From: a virus
DNA: 55,629 nt
Strand: one strand, 5' to 3'
IMG/VR virus record: IMGVR_UViG_3300047471_000175
Span: 1-55,629 of that record
The position numbers and the translations under genes are program-made. Below, in pieces: positions 1-6,324 of the stretch (the stretch's first letter is position 1; every line of letters starts with the position of its first letter). The notes under the pieces are model-generated. The model had not been told where the DNA came from. It made no database searches and saw only the letters and a program-made list of their open reading frames with translations.

Positions 1-148
1 GGCCGATTCCGGTACTCGGCGCCGTCGCAACCCGTTCCGCGATTTGTTCTCTTTTTGACGCTCTTTCGTTCTGTCAATCCGGAACATGCATTCGGCCGAG
101 CCGATCTGATCAAATCCGGTTCAGAACTGTCTCAAATGCGCGGCATTC

Positions 149-174
149 GTTAATCTTTGTTAATAAAGATTAAC
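149..174. repeat. AT-rich palindrome in the left non-coding leader
   Basis: The first 394 bases hold no convincing gene. They contain a perfect inverted repeat with 10-bp arms (GTTAATCTTT, 149-158, and its complement, 165-174) around a 6-base spacer GTTAAT that repeats the first six bases of the arm. It lies about 165 bases upstream of the promoter at 340-368. It could be an operator for a regulator, an upstream terminator or an origin element; it is not followed by a T-run. A shorter G/C hairpin (201-205 with 214-218) lies just downstream. The palindrome is seen directly; its role is inference. Confidence 0.6.
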
Positions 175-339
175 ACAAAAAATCGGTGTGGAATGGGCTC
201 GGGGCCGGCGGGCGCCCCACAAATAAACGCGGCCAATTTTTGAATGGGAAAAATTGAAATCGATTCGGCCAGAACTTCTAGCGTTTCCAAGCATTTAATC
301 CGAAAACAACAATTTCAAAAATGATTTGTGAAGAGCCTA

Positions 340-368
340 TTGACAGCACCTATGCCTATCGTTATACC
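340..368 (+). promoter_or_regulatory. Strong sigma70-type promoter for the rightward gene block
   Basis: A consensus -35 box TTGACA (340-345) is followed by a 17-base spacer and a -10 box TATACC (363-368, four of six matches to TATAAT). The first rightward gene starts at 395, so the 5' leader would be about 20 bases and carries the ribosome site AGGAGTCCAG. This is the best promoter match in the left arm and probably drives much of the tightly packed block to 11000. Confidence 0.7.
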
Positions 369-394
369 ATTCCGGTTCAACTAGGAGTCCAGCA

Positions 395-625
395 ATGAAC
401 AAACGAGATAGAGTTGAACTAGACAAAGCCGTGACGCTGATTGAAGAAGCCAAAGCTATTGTCGAATCGATCGGCGAAAGCGAACAAGAGAAATTCGATA
501 ACCTTAGCGAAGGGCTTCAGCAATCAGAGCGCGGCGAAGGTTTTCAGAGCGCGGCCGAAGAGCTGAGCAATGTAGCAACAAGTTTGGAAGATGCGATCTC
601 TTCCATCCAAACCGCAAGTGAATGA
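395..625 (+). CDS. Small acidic helical phage protein
   Basis: A 76-residue acidic protein made almost entirely of predicted helix. Its pattern (a run of heptad-like Leu/Ile/Val, a central segment near residues 33-50 with Leu-Gln-Gln-Ser-Glu-Arg-Gly-Glu, then a second helix) is one I recognise from many small phage proteins of unknown function. The start is supported by AGGAGTCCAG at 383-392. It is the first gene after the promoter at 340-368. No catalytic motif is visible; a role in protein-protein contact or host takeover is only a guess. Confidence 0.8.
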   Translation: MNKRDRVELDKAVTLIEEAKAIVESIGESEQEKFDNLSEGLQQSERGEGFQSAAEELSNVATSLEDAISSIQTASE

Positions 626-626
626 T

Positions 627-842
627 ATGCCGTACAATTATTACGGCATTAGGGATGTCGAGCTGCGGCTGATGTCTATAGGCAAATCATTTGCCCTCGC
701 CGCGCCGAGATTACAGGAAATGGTTTCGGCCATGCATAGAATCGAGCCCTTCCTTTCTCCCGAGCCCGAGCCCGAAAAACCACCGAAGCATCATTCGCAT
801 CTCATTGAAGCGCACATCCGGAAAACACGGAGGCCGAGATGA
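627..842 (+). CDS. Small protein with Pro/Glu- and His/Arg-rich tail
   Basis: A 71-residue protein of unknown function. I chose the ATG at 627, two bases after the stop of the preceding gene, over an upstream in-frame ATG at 591 that would lie inside that gene. The N-terminal half is mixed. The C-terminal half carries an alternating Pro-Glu stretch followed by a His-rich, then Arg-rich basic tail, as in small nucleic-acid or protein-binding adaptors. Its stop overlaps the next start (ATGA at 839-842), implying translational coupling. Confidence 0.65.
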   Translation: MPYNYYGIRDVELRLMSIGKSFALAAPRLQEMVSAMHRIEPFLSPEPEPEKPPKHHSHLIEAHIRKTRRPR

Positions 843-1408
843 ACGGAACCAACAATATCCCCGAGAATACAATTTTTGAGCGAGAACCGCTTGAACCACC
901 GCTTGAACCCGCAGCCATGTTGTTGTTCAAAGTAATTTTGCTCGAATTTGGAAAAGTCTACGGGCTTAATAATCAGATGACGCCGACCGAACTTATTGAT
1001 TCCATGGAGGGTTGTCGGCGCAGAGGCTTGCTGAAAATCTTCCGTGATGATGCTGGCAAAATTCAGCGTCGAATTGACACCTACCGGATCAACCGAAGCA
1101 TGGCTATCGAGGTTCAGATAATGAAAGACGGAACCAACGACACAATACCGAGCGCGGTCAAACAAGTTTCCAAGCTTACGATCGGCGAAGCTTATTGCCG
1201 GGCTCGCTTTATCACCGCGTACCAATACAGCCCCGATCGGGTGCGCGAGGCGAAAGAGGGTTTGATGCACGACATCAGCCCTGTCGTGGCCCGCGCCAAG
1301 AAAGCTACCGCGAACGAATATAAATCACACACCATCCACAGCTTCACCCGCGACTACGATGTGGTTGTCGCCGTCGTGGTTGTGCGGATGGAGGATGCGC
1401 CGCTATGA
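839..1408 (+). CDS. Hypothetical protein, 189 aa
   Basis: I do not recognise the family. The first 20 residues are polar with a Glu/Pro repeat. The middle is helical and basic (residues about 45-85), and the C-terminus ends in a Val-rich strand (Val-Val-Val-Ala-Val-Val-Val-Val). There are no cysteines arranged as metal ligands and no membrane segment. It is translationally coupled on both sides through ATGA overlaps (839-842 and 1405-1408), so it belongs to the same operon as its neighbours. Confidence 0.7.
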   Translation: MNGTNNIPENTIFEREPLEPPLEPAAMLLFKVILLEFGKVYGLNNQMTPTELIDSMEGCRRRGLLKIFRDDAGKIQRRIDTYRINRSMAIEVQIMKDGTNDTIPSAVKQVSKLTIGEAYCRARFITAYQYSPDRVREAKEGLMHDISPVVARAKKATANEYKSHTIHSFTRDYDVVVAVVVVRMEDAPL

Positions 1409-1623
1409 GCGGAGGTAAAGCCTGCCGGTGTGACAATCCTCAGTGGAGGGTCATTCAGCGGCATTGCAATCATTCGGCGTTCAGCGGATACCACTACACA
1501 CCGAGCGCCTATTCCTCTGTCTTCTGTATGAGCTGCGATGCTCATTGGCGGACCAAAGCGGATTATGTCGCCCGGCTTCCGGACGCCACTAATCAGGATC
1601 TCTTGCGAATAGGAGAGCCCTAG
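1405..1623 (+). CDS. Small conserved zinc-binding phage protein
   Basis: A 72-residue protein with cysteines at the start (Cys-Arg-Cys) and a Cys-x2-Cys in the middle followed by His-Trp-Arg-Thr-Lys. The arrangement, with a Tyr-His-Tyr-Thr-Pro-Ser segment between the pairs, is one I know from small phage proteins that resemble a zinc ribbon. It likely binds one zinc and contacts nucleic acid or a partner protein. It starts in an ATGA overlap with the preceding gene. Confidence 0.7.
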   Translation: MSGGKACRCDNPQWRVIQRHCNHSAFSGYHYTPSAYSSVFCMSCDAHWRTKADYVARLPDATNQDLLRIGEP

Positions 1624-1806
1624 ATGCGGATTATGAAGCTCGGCCCTGGCACGCTCTATCGGGGCGGCAAAAAGCTTGCCGACGTGCTTGAGGTTGAAAT
1701 CCAATTCCCCGACATCCCGGAAACGAATTGGCGTATCAGCACGCAAAGCACTAAACGATCTATCCGGAAATTCGAACGGCTGAAGAAAGAGGAGAATTCC
1801 AAATGA
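1624..1806 (+). CDS. Small basic hypothetical protein
   Basis: A 60-residue protein starting directly after the stop of the previous gene and ending in an ATGA overlap with the next (1803-1806). The first 30 residues look like a short beta-sheet element; the C-terminus is highly basic and helical (Lys/Arg/Glu-rich). I see no family signature. The tight coupling on both sides supports it being real. Confidence 0.6.
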   Translation: MRIMKLGPGTLYRGGKKLADVLEVEIQFPDIPETNWRISTQSTKRSIRKFERLKKEENSK

Positions 1807-2273
1807 GTTTGTTCACCAAAGAAGAGCTGGAATCCCCGCTCTGCATCAAGGTCATCAACTACGAACCTAACAGCCCGCTCGGCATTCATTTCGAATTCTT
1901 CGGCCGGGTTACGCGCTCGGCGATGTCAGATATTTGGGAGTGCCTGTCACCCGAGGAAAAAGCGATCGTGGAAAAGGATGTCGTGACCGGCCAGGATTTG
2001 TTCAACACGCTCGAAATCATTTTTCGGACGTGGAGCGAGCTGCATCCGCCGAAGTCAAATACCCATGGGGGATCGGTCATCCGGCCCGGCGAGGTGTGGC
2101 ACCTCTATGATCCGAGCAAGCGCGAGCCCGGCAAGCTGAAGGGTATCTGCCAATCCTGCGGCGCCGATCTCGGTAACATCCCGAACGTCAAGTTTCTCGA
2201 CACGCTCGAATTCGCGAAAACAAATTTGCCGACATGCGCGAAACCCGTTGACAATCCGAAAAACGGCGAGTAG
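1803..2273 (+). CDS. Hypothetical protein with Cys-x2-Cys pair, 156 aa
   Basis: Unrecognised. The first 90 residues look like a compact alpha/beta domain. A Cys-Gln-Ser-Cys-Gly knuckle lies near residues 116-120 and a further Cys near 147, which could complete a zinc site. The protein ends in a polar Asn/Lys tail. It is coupled to the upstream gene by ATGA. The next gene starts after a 30-base gap that carries its own AGGAGTCCAG ribosome site. Confidence 0.7.
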   Translation: MSLFTKEELESPLCIKVINYEPNSPLGIHFEFFGRVTRSAMSDIWECLSPEEKAIVEKDVVTGQDLFNTLEIIFRTWSELHPPKSNTHGGSVIRPGEVWHLYDPSKREPGKLKGICQSCGADLGNIPNVKFLDTLEFAKTNLPTCAKPVDNPKNGE

Positions 2274-2303
2274 CGTTCATCCCTCAGATGAGGAGTCCAG
2301 CAT

Positions 2304-2549
2304 ATGAAATCTTACTACGAAGCTCCTGGCGCGGTGCGCCGGTTCCCCGGCGAGACGTTCGCCGACTTCGCGGCGCGGCAGCGGGCATCCCAGCTCGCCG
2401 CCAAGCCGGCACTGAAGGGCGCCTGCCCTGAGTGCGGGAGGAAACGCGGCCATAAAATCGATTGCCATCGCTATCGGCAGAAGACGCCCGGCTACGTCGA
2501 GAGCTACGAAGATCGGCTCGACGACATCGGCTTGAGCCCCGACTTTTAA
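2304..2549 (+). CDS. Small zinc-finger-like protein
   Basis: An 81-residue protein. Residues 41-55 contain Cys-Pro-Glu-Cys-Gly-Arg-Lys-Arg-Gly-His followed by Asp-Cys-His, a plausible single zinc site. The flanks are basic and contain a short helix with Phe-Ala-Ala-Arg-Gln. The start is set by AGGAGTCCAG at 2291-2300. It is likely a small nucleic-acid or protein-binding adaptor; the precise function is unknown. Confidence 0.7.
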   Translation: MKSYYEAPGAVRRFPGETFADFAARQRASQLAAKPALKGACPECGRKRGHKIDCHRYRQKTPGYVESYEDRLDDIGLSPDF

Positions 2550-2561
2550 GGAGTCCAGAAC

Positions 2562-2768
2562 GTGTCAATCAAAACTTGCCAATATGCGAGCTGCATGGAG
2601 GATATCGAAGACAAGGGGATTTCTATTTCCCTTCGCACCCCGACATTCGATGATGAGAAGCACGCGAAGTTTTGCTGCGCCGCTCATGCAGCAGCCGCAC
2701 TCACCAAGCTTGCTGAAGATCGCCACGAAACACTCGCGGCCACGCCGCGCCGTTGGAAGTCGGTCTGA
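2562..2768 (+). CDS. Small Cys/His-rich protein, GTG start
   Basis: A 68-residue protein with Cys at about residues 6 and 11 and a Cys-Cys-x3-His cluster near residues 38-43, suggesting a treble-clef or zinc-knuckle fold. The start is GTG at 2562, three bases after AGGAGTCCAG (2549-2558), which fixes it. The stop TGA overlaps the start of the GapR-like gene (TGATG at 2766-2770). Confidence 0.65.
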   Translation: MSIKTCQYASCMEDIEDKGISISLRTPTFDDEKHAKFCCAAHAAAALTKLAEDRHETLAATPRRWKSV

Positions 2769-3130
2769 TGGCTTTAACCCGCGCGCAGCAGAAGCGGTCG
2801 ACGCTCGGCCCGGTGCCAACCACTGAGGTAGTCGATCCGCTCGACATCGGCGACAAAGATCCTCAGACCGAGGGCACCGGGCCAATCAACATCGCCGGCA
2901 TCGCCGGGCCGCGCCTCAAATCGATTATCGAGCGGATCGAGCGCCTGAACGAAGAGAAAGCATCTTTGGCGGCCGACATCAGAGAGATCAAGGCCGAGGC
3001 CAAGGGCACCGGATTTGACGTGAAAGTGATCAACTACCTGATCAAAATCCGGAAGCAGGACAAAGACGATCTCGACGAATTCGAAACGCTTGTCAACACC
3101 TACAAACGCGCAATAGGAATGGAGCCATGA
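2768..3130 (+). CDS. GapR-like (DUF2312) DNA-binding protein
   Basis: The last 80 of 120 residues match the DUF2312/GapR family: an Arg-Leu-Lys-Ser-Ile-Ile-Glu-Arg-Ile helix, a Lys-Gly-Thr-Gly-Phe-Asp turn and a Lys-Ile-Arg-Lys-Gln-Asp-Lys helix ending in a conserved Tyr-Lys-Arg-Ala. In Caulobacter, GapR wraps overtwisted DNA ahead of replication and transcription forks and stimulates topoisomerases. A phage copy may coat replicating phage DNA or compete with the host protein. The 40-residue N-terminal extension is low complexity. An upstream in-frame ATG at 2753 lies inside the previous gene and was not used. The family is strong evidence for an alphaproteobacterial host. Confidence 0.88.
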   Translation: MALTRAQQKRSTLGPVPTTEVVDPLDIGDKDPQTEGTGPINIAGIAGPRLKSIIERIERLNEEKASLAADIREIKAEAKGTGFDVKVINYLIKIRKQDKDDLDEFETLVNTYKRAIGMEP

Positions 3131-3471
3131 ACAGATTTCTTAGGTCCGCCGCACTCATCGCGTTGCTCGCCGGGTGCGGGAACGTCTCAGTCGATGGCGA
3201 AGCGATCGGTCAAGCTAAAAAGCTGACGAAAACGACAAACCTGTTTTGCCCGGATTACTATTCGTTCGATATGAGCCTCGGCGTCATGCAGAATGGCACC
3301 GGCTCGATATCGAAAGAAGATATCTGGATGACAGTCGACGATGCCCGGCTCATCCCGGCTATCAATGCAGCGGTGGCGCGCGGCGCCGTCGTCAAAGCTC
3401 GGTACAATCAGCGGCGCATTCCGTTCTGCTCTGACAGTTATATCCTTACGGGGATCGAGGTGCTTCCGTGA
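3127..3471 (+). CDS. Putative lipoprotein
   Basis: A 114-residue protein with a classic lipoprotein signal: Met-Asn-Arg, a hydrophobic stretch and a lipobox Leu-Ala-Gly-Cys with the acylated Cys at residue 17. The mature part has two further Cys residues (near 41 and 98) that could form a disulfide in the periplasm. It starts in an ATGA overlap with the GapR-like gene. A lipoprotein expressed from the probably early arm could act in superinfection exclusion by masking or blocking the envelope; that role is inference. Confidence 0.75.
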   Translation: MNRFLRSAALIALLAGCGNVSVDGEAIGQAKKLTKTTNLFCPDYYSFDMSLGVMQNGTGSISKEDIWMTVDDARLIPAINAAVARGAVVKARYNQRRIPFCSDSYILTGIEVLP

Positions 3472-3725
3472 TCGCCTACTGGCCGCCTTTCAAGCAAGCC
3501 TTGCTCGACGGCCTTTTGCTGCCACAGCTCGCGCCGTGCGAGCTAGGGCGCCGGCTATACCCGTACTCGCGGCGTCGGCGCCCGATCATGCACACCCTCT
3601 CGCCGCGAGCTGAAATGCAGCGTGCCAAGATGTTTGGCGCAGTAGGACGATGGAGCGGCGGGACAACGACGCGCCGATGGACTGAAGCCGATATGCGCCG
3701 AATAATGAATCCACCGCGATCATAA
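3468..3725 (+). CDS. Arg-rich hypothetical protein, GTG start
   Basis: An 85-residue, strongly basic protein starting at GTG 3468 in a GTGA overlap with the lipoprotein stop. The N-terminal 30 residues are moderately hydrophobic; the rest is rich in Arg and Pro. No family is recognised. The Arg-rich composition also appears in shadow frames of GC-rich DNA, so I am only moderately confident. Confidence 0.5.
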   Translation: MIAYWPPFKQALLDGLLLPQLAPCELGRRLYPYSRRRRPIMHTLSPRAEMQRAKMFGAVGRWSGGTTTRRWTEADMRRIMNPPRS

Positions 3726-3756
3726 ACCCGATCGCACAACCCGAGGAGAAGTGACT

Positions 3757-4848
3757 ATGCCTGCCAAGATCGAAGTCCCGAAGTCCGATTTCAAAGTCGA
3801 GCTTGTTCAGGGCAACATGAAGACGGCCATGAGCGAATCCGGCGCGAAGAGCCGCGATTTGCTGATGGTCCCGGTCGACAACATCAAAGTCGTCGCGGGC
3901 TTCAACGTCCGTATCCACGATGACGAATACGAAGCCCACATCGATTGGATCAAGAACAGCATCCTCGCGAACGGCTTCTATCAGCACAAGCCGTTGAGCG
4001 GCTACGCCGGCAAGGAAGGCGAGTCGACCTTCATCTACTGCACTGGCGGCTTTAGCCGTTTGGAGGCGGCCAAGCGTGCCATCGCCGAGGGCGCCCCGAT
4101 CACGGCCCTTCCCGTGGTTTTGAGCCCGGCCGGCACCAGCATGATCGATCTCACCCTCAACATGGCGATCGATAACGACGGCAAGCAGCTCAAGCCCTAT
4201 GAGCGCGGCATCCTGATCAAGCGCGCCCTCGGCTACGGCGCCGAGGAAGCTGACATCGCGAAGAAAATGGGGATTTCCGAACAGTATGTGAAGGATCTCC
4301 TATTTCTCCTTGGCACCCCGAACACCGTTCAGCAAATGGTGATCAAGGGCCAAGTCAGCGCCGGCCATGCCGTCGTGATCGCTCGCAAGCATGGCGCCGA
4401 GGCCACCAAGATCCTTCAGGCGGCGGCAGGGCTGTCCGCTGATGGGCTGAACGGCGCGACGGCGCCCGGAACCAGCGGCAAGGCGACAGCAGCACGCACG
4501 GGCGGCGCTGGCGGCGGGACCAGCATTCCGAAAAAGGTCTATGTCTCGGCGATCGTCTATGCCCTGGCGCTCCCGGATGGCCTTAGCTGGTTGAAACGCT
4601 GGCACGAAGGCGAGGCCGATGCTATCGCCGAGCTGGTTATGACGATGGCGAAGCCCAAGCGTGCGGCAGCTCCGAAGGCCAAGAAAGCGGCCGGCAAGGG
4701 CGCAGGGAAGGGCGCTGGCAAGGGCAAGGCTGGCCGGAAGAGCAATGCGGCCAAGGCGGCTGAAGCGGCGGCAGCGGCCGGTGCAGCGGCGGCAGCAGTG
4801 GCGGCGGTTTCCGGTAACGCCCCGGTCGACGACGATACGCCACTCTAA
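3757..4848 (+). CDS. ParB/Spo0J-family protein with histone-like tail
   Basis: A 363-residue protein. Residues about 36-125 form a ParB N-terminal (CTP-binding) domain; the usual Gly-Glu-Arg-Arg box is replaced by Thr-Gly-Gly-Phe-Ser-Arg (96-101), keeping Gly and Arg. A helix-turn-helix follows (about 160-186: Ala-Asp-Ile-Ala-Lys-Lys-Met-Gly-Ile-Ser). From about residue 297 the protein becomes a Lys/Ala/Gly tail (repeated Gly-Ala-Gly-Lys-Gly) resembling histone H1. ParB proteins bind parS-like sites and slide on DNA. There is no ParA in the window, so this is more likely a DNA-coating, replication or regulatory factor than a complete partition system. The start is ATG 3757 (GAGGAG 8 bases upstream) rather than the in-frame GTG at 3751. 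Confidence 0.85.
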   Translation: MPAKIEVPKSDFKVELVQGNMKTAMSESGAKSRDLLMVPVDNIKVVAGFNVRIHDDEYEAHIDWIKNSILANGFYQHKPLSGYAGKEGESTFIYCTGGFSRLEAAKRAIAEGAPITALPVVLSPAGTSMIDLTLNMAIDNDGKQLKPYERGILIKRALGYGAEEADIAKKMGISEQYVKDLLFLLGTPNTVQQMVIKGQVSAGHAVVIARKHGAEATKILQAAAGLSADGLNGATAPGTSGKATAARTGGAGGGTSIPKKVYVSAIVYALALPDGLSWLKRWHEGEADAIAELVMTMAKPKRAAAPKAKKAAGKGAGKGAGKGKAGRKSNAAKAAEAAAAAGAAAAAVAAVSGNAPVDDDTPL

Positions 4849-4882
4849 TTCCGGCGAGCGGTAGAGTCGGAAGGCGGGCTTC

Positions 4883-4914
4883 GGCCGTTGTGCCTTTGGT
4901 AAGAAACAGCGGCC
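4883..4914 (+). terminator. Possible weak terminator/attenuator hairpin after the parB-like gene
   Basis: GGCCGTTGT (4883-4891) can pair with ACAGCGGCC (4906-4914) with one G-T wobble, around a 14-base loop, followed by AACCTTTT. It lies in the 87-base gap between the ParB-like gene and the next coding region. It could partly insulate the highly expressed ParB-like gene from what follows. The T-run is short. Confidence 0.35.
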
Positions 4915-4935
4915 AACCTTTTCACCAGTGAGGAT

Positions 4936-5226
4936 ATGATGCAGACCAAGGAAACGGAAACGATCACTAAGGATGATGTCGGCAGCGTCGGCGACGTGCT
5001 CGGCTCGGGTTCGGGACTCGAACATCTCGACGAAGCCCACGAAGCGGTCACGAACGCCAAGACGATCGAGGATGGCTTCGCCGCCTTCATCCGGCATTTC
5101 GTTCAGAAGATTCGCCCGGCCCTCGGCGATGCCTATGCCGGCGAAGCCCGAGCGATCATGGACGAAGCCGGCAACAACGCCGCTCTGTTCGGCACGGCGA
5201 TCCGCGCCGGCACCGATATCCTGTAA
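4936..5226 (+). CDS. Acidic hypothetical protein, 96 aa
   Basis: A small acidic protein with a polar N-terminus rich in Thr/Gly and a helical C-terminal half (from about residue 40) containing Phe-Ala-Ala-Phe-Ile-Arg-His-Phe. Tandem ATG codons at 4936 and 4939 are both possible; GAGGA at 4930-4934 slightly favours the second. No family is recognised. Confidence 0.65.
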   Translation: MMQTKETETITKDDVGSVGDVLGSGSGLEHLDEAHEAVTNAKTIEDGFAAFIRHFVQKIRPALGDAYAGEARAIMDEAGNNAALFGTAIRAGTDIL

Positions 5227-5275
5227 CCACGGAGGGCGGGGCGCGAGCCCCGCATTCCCTCTCCCCCGAGAGGCT

Positions 5276-5611
5276 ATGATGTCCAGTTTTCCTATTCCGA
5301 ATGCGGAAATCCGCATTGATGGAGTCCGCTACGCAACGCTGCCCATTGCCGATCTGGTGACAGAGGCGCGCAAGATTCCGATCGTTCAATACAAAGGTCC
5401 GATCCGGATTCGCCGGTCACTGCCCGGCTATTTCTCCGTTCACTACGAAGATCAGAACATCGAAATGAATTTGTTTCGGTGCAACTTCGCCATGCCGGGG
5501 ATGATCGAATCCCATGGCGTACAAGCGCCACCGCGCACGGCAGCTCGACGCCGAGGCGAATTCATCTTCGGCAATTTCATCCGCAAGCACAGCAATCCGA
5601 TCTTGCTATGA
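5276..5611 (+). CDS. Hypothetical protein, 111 aa
   Basis: I place the start at ATG 5276 (a second ATG follows at 5279), preceded by GAGAGG. The longer open frame upstream to 4973 runs through the previous gene and has the composition of a shadow. The protein starts as a beta-rich domain (Ile-Arg-Ile-Asp-Gly-Val-Arg-Tyr-Ala) and ends in a basic, Arg-rich tail. Its stop overlaps the next start (ATGA at 5608-5611). Confidence 0.6.
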   Translation: MMSSFPIPNAEIRIDGVRYATLPIADLVTEARKIPIVQYKGPIRIRRSLPGYFSVHYEDQNIEMNLFRCNFAMPGMIESHGVQAPPRTAARRRGEFIFGNFIRKHSNPILL

Positions 5612-5901
5612 GCAACGATCGCACCCGAGATCAGAAGCTCGCAGACCTTGCAAAAATCATTTGCGAGGCGCCCTGGCGGACGGCCTCAGCGACGATGAAA
5701 GAGAACGCCCGGATCACCGCTGCCGCTGTTCTGGCGAATTTGGAAGAGGATGTGGCAAATGGATTTTCAGGTGGAACCGTACAACGCGAGGTTCGGATGC
5801 CTAGCGATCAACCATTGGGAATCCGGCCAGTGGGTAGTCGTCGCGCCCAACGGCAAGGTGTTGAGCAAGCACGGCGCCGACGTAGTTGGCGCCCGCGATA
5901 A
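5608..5901 (+). CDS. Small helical protein, overlaps next gene
   Basis: The reading frame starts in an ATGA overlap at 5608. The first 45 residues look like a normal helical protein. The remainder runs through the following gene in another frame and becomes Arg/Gln-rich, typical of a shadow. Either the C-terminus is non-essential filler tolerated by a 152-base overlap, or an indel or frameshift joins this frame to the downstream one. No family is recognised. Confidence 0.45.
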   Translation: MSNDRTRDQKLADLAKIICEAPWRTASATMKENARITAAAVLANLEEDVANGFSGGTVQREVRMPSDQPLGIRPVGSRRAQRQGVEQARRRRSWRPR

Positions 5902-5962
5902 AGCCCTCTACATCAACGCAACCGCGACACCCGAGGAGCAACGCGAATGGGCGGCCCGTTAA
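5750..5962 (+). CDS. Small hypothetical protein, 70 aa
   Basis: A compact protein with good natural composition (Trp-Glu-Ser-Gly-Gln-Trp-Val-Val-Val-Ala-Pro-Asn-Gly-Lys), likely a short beta-sheet domain followed by a helix. It can start at ATG 5750 or 5759; GGAAGAGG ends directly before 5750 and suits 5759 better. It overlaps the preceding frame by 152 bases. The last 16 bases overlap the small membrane-protein gene at 5947. Confidence 0.6.
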   Translation: MWQMDFQVEPYNARFGCLAINHWESGQWVVVAPNGKVLSKHGADVVGARDKALYINATATPEEQREWAAR

Positions 5963-6096
5963 TCCGGAGATGGCGTCGACCAAAATGGTATCTTAGTTTC
6001 GAGCTGTGCTGCATCATCTGCATTGTTTCATTCTGCGCCGGTCTGACGGCTGGCTACTGGATCGCTGAATTGGAGAAATGGCTATGCTGTCGATAG
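5947..6096 (+). CDS. Small single-span membrane protein, 49 aa
   Basis: This 49-codon frame starts at ATG 5947 inside the end of the preceding gene and stops at 6094-6096 inside the next. The N-terminus is strongly basic (six Arg/Lys among residues 7-13). It is followed by one hydrophobic segment at about residues 20-40 with five Cys, then a short polar tail ending Cys-Cys-Arg. The positive-inside pattern predicts the N-terminus in the cytoplasm. It is probably an inner-membrane accessory peptide. Confidence 0.55.
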   Translation: MGGPLIRRWRRPKWYLSFELCCIICIVSFCAGLTAGYWIAELEKWLCCR

Positions 6097-6281
6097 GAAC
6101 GATTGAATACGAAGTTGGTCGTTATTCCGGCCGTCCAATTGCTTATTATTGGAAGCTAAAGAATAGCGGCTATCCTTTGAACGGACCATTCCCGACTGAG
6201 GATGCCGCCAAGGCCGCCGCCGTCAAGCATTTCGAAGAGATCAAAGCGAAGGTGCTGAGCGGCGGCAAGAGTACGCTATAA
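6078..6281 (+). CDS. Small hypothetical protein, 67 aa
   Basis: A 67-residue protein with a beta-strand-rich first half (Ile-Glu-Tyr-Glu-Val...Tyr-Tyr-Trp-Lys-Leu) and a C-terminal Ala/Lys helix, a pattern like a small sheet-and-helix domain with the element Gly-Pro-Phe-Pro-Thr-Glu-Asp-Ala-Ala. GGAG lies 3-6 bases before ATG 6078; a second in-frame ATG is at 6084. It overlaps the small membrane-protein gene by 19 bases. Confidence 0.65.
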   Translation: MAMLSIGTIEYEVGRYSGRPIAYYWKLKNSGYPLNGPFPTEDAAKAAAVKHFEEIKAKVLSGGKSTL

Positions 6282-6324
6282 GACCCTCCCAAAATTTTTG
6301 TCGGACGAAAAGGGCCGAATTCAA

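Noticed and set aside
244-324. 26-codon frame in the left leader
   Set aside because: No ribosome site, short and upstream of the promoter at 340-368.
4300-5316. 338-residue open frame on the - strand
   Set aside because: It lies antisense to the ParB-like gene and its neighbour; composition is Arg/Gly/Ser-rich with no family signature, as expected for a shadow in GC-rich DNA.
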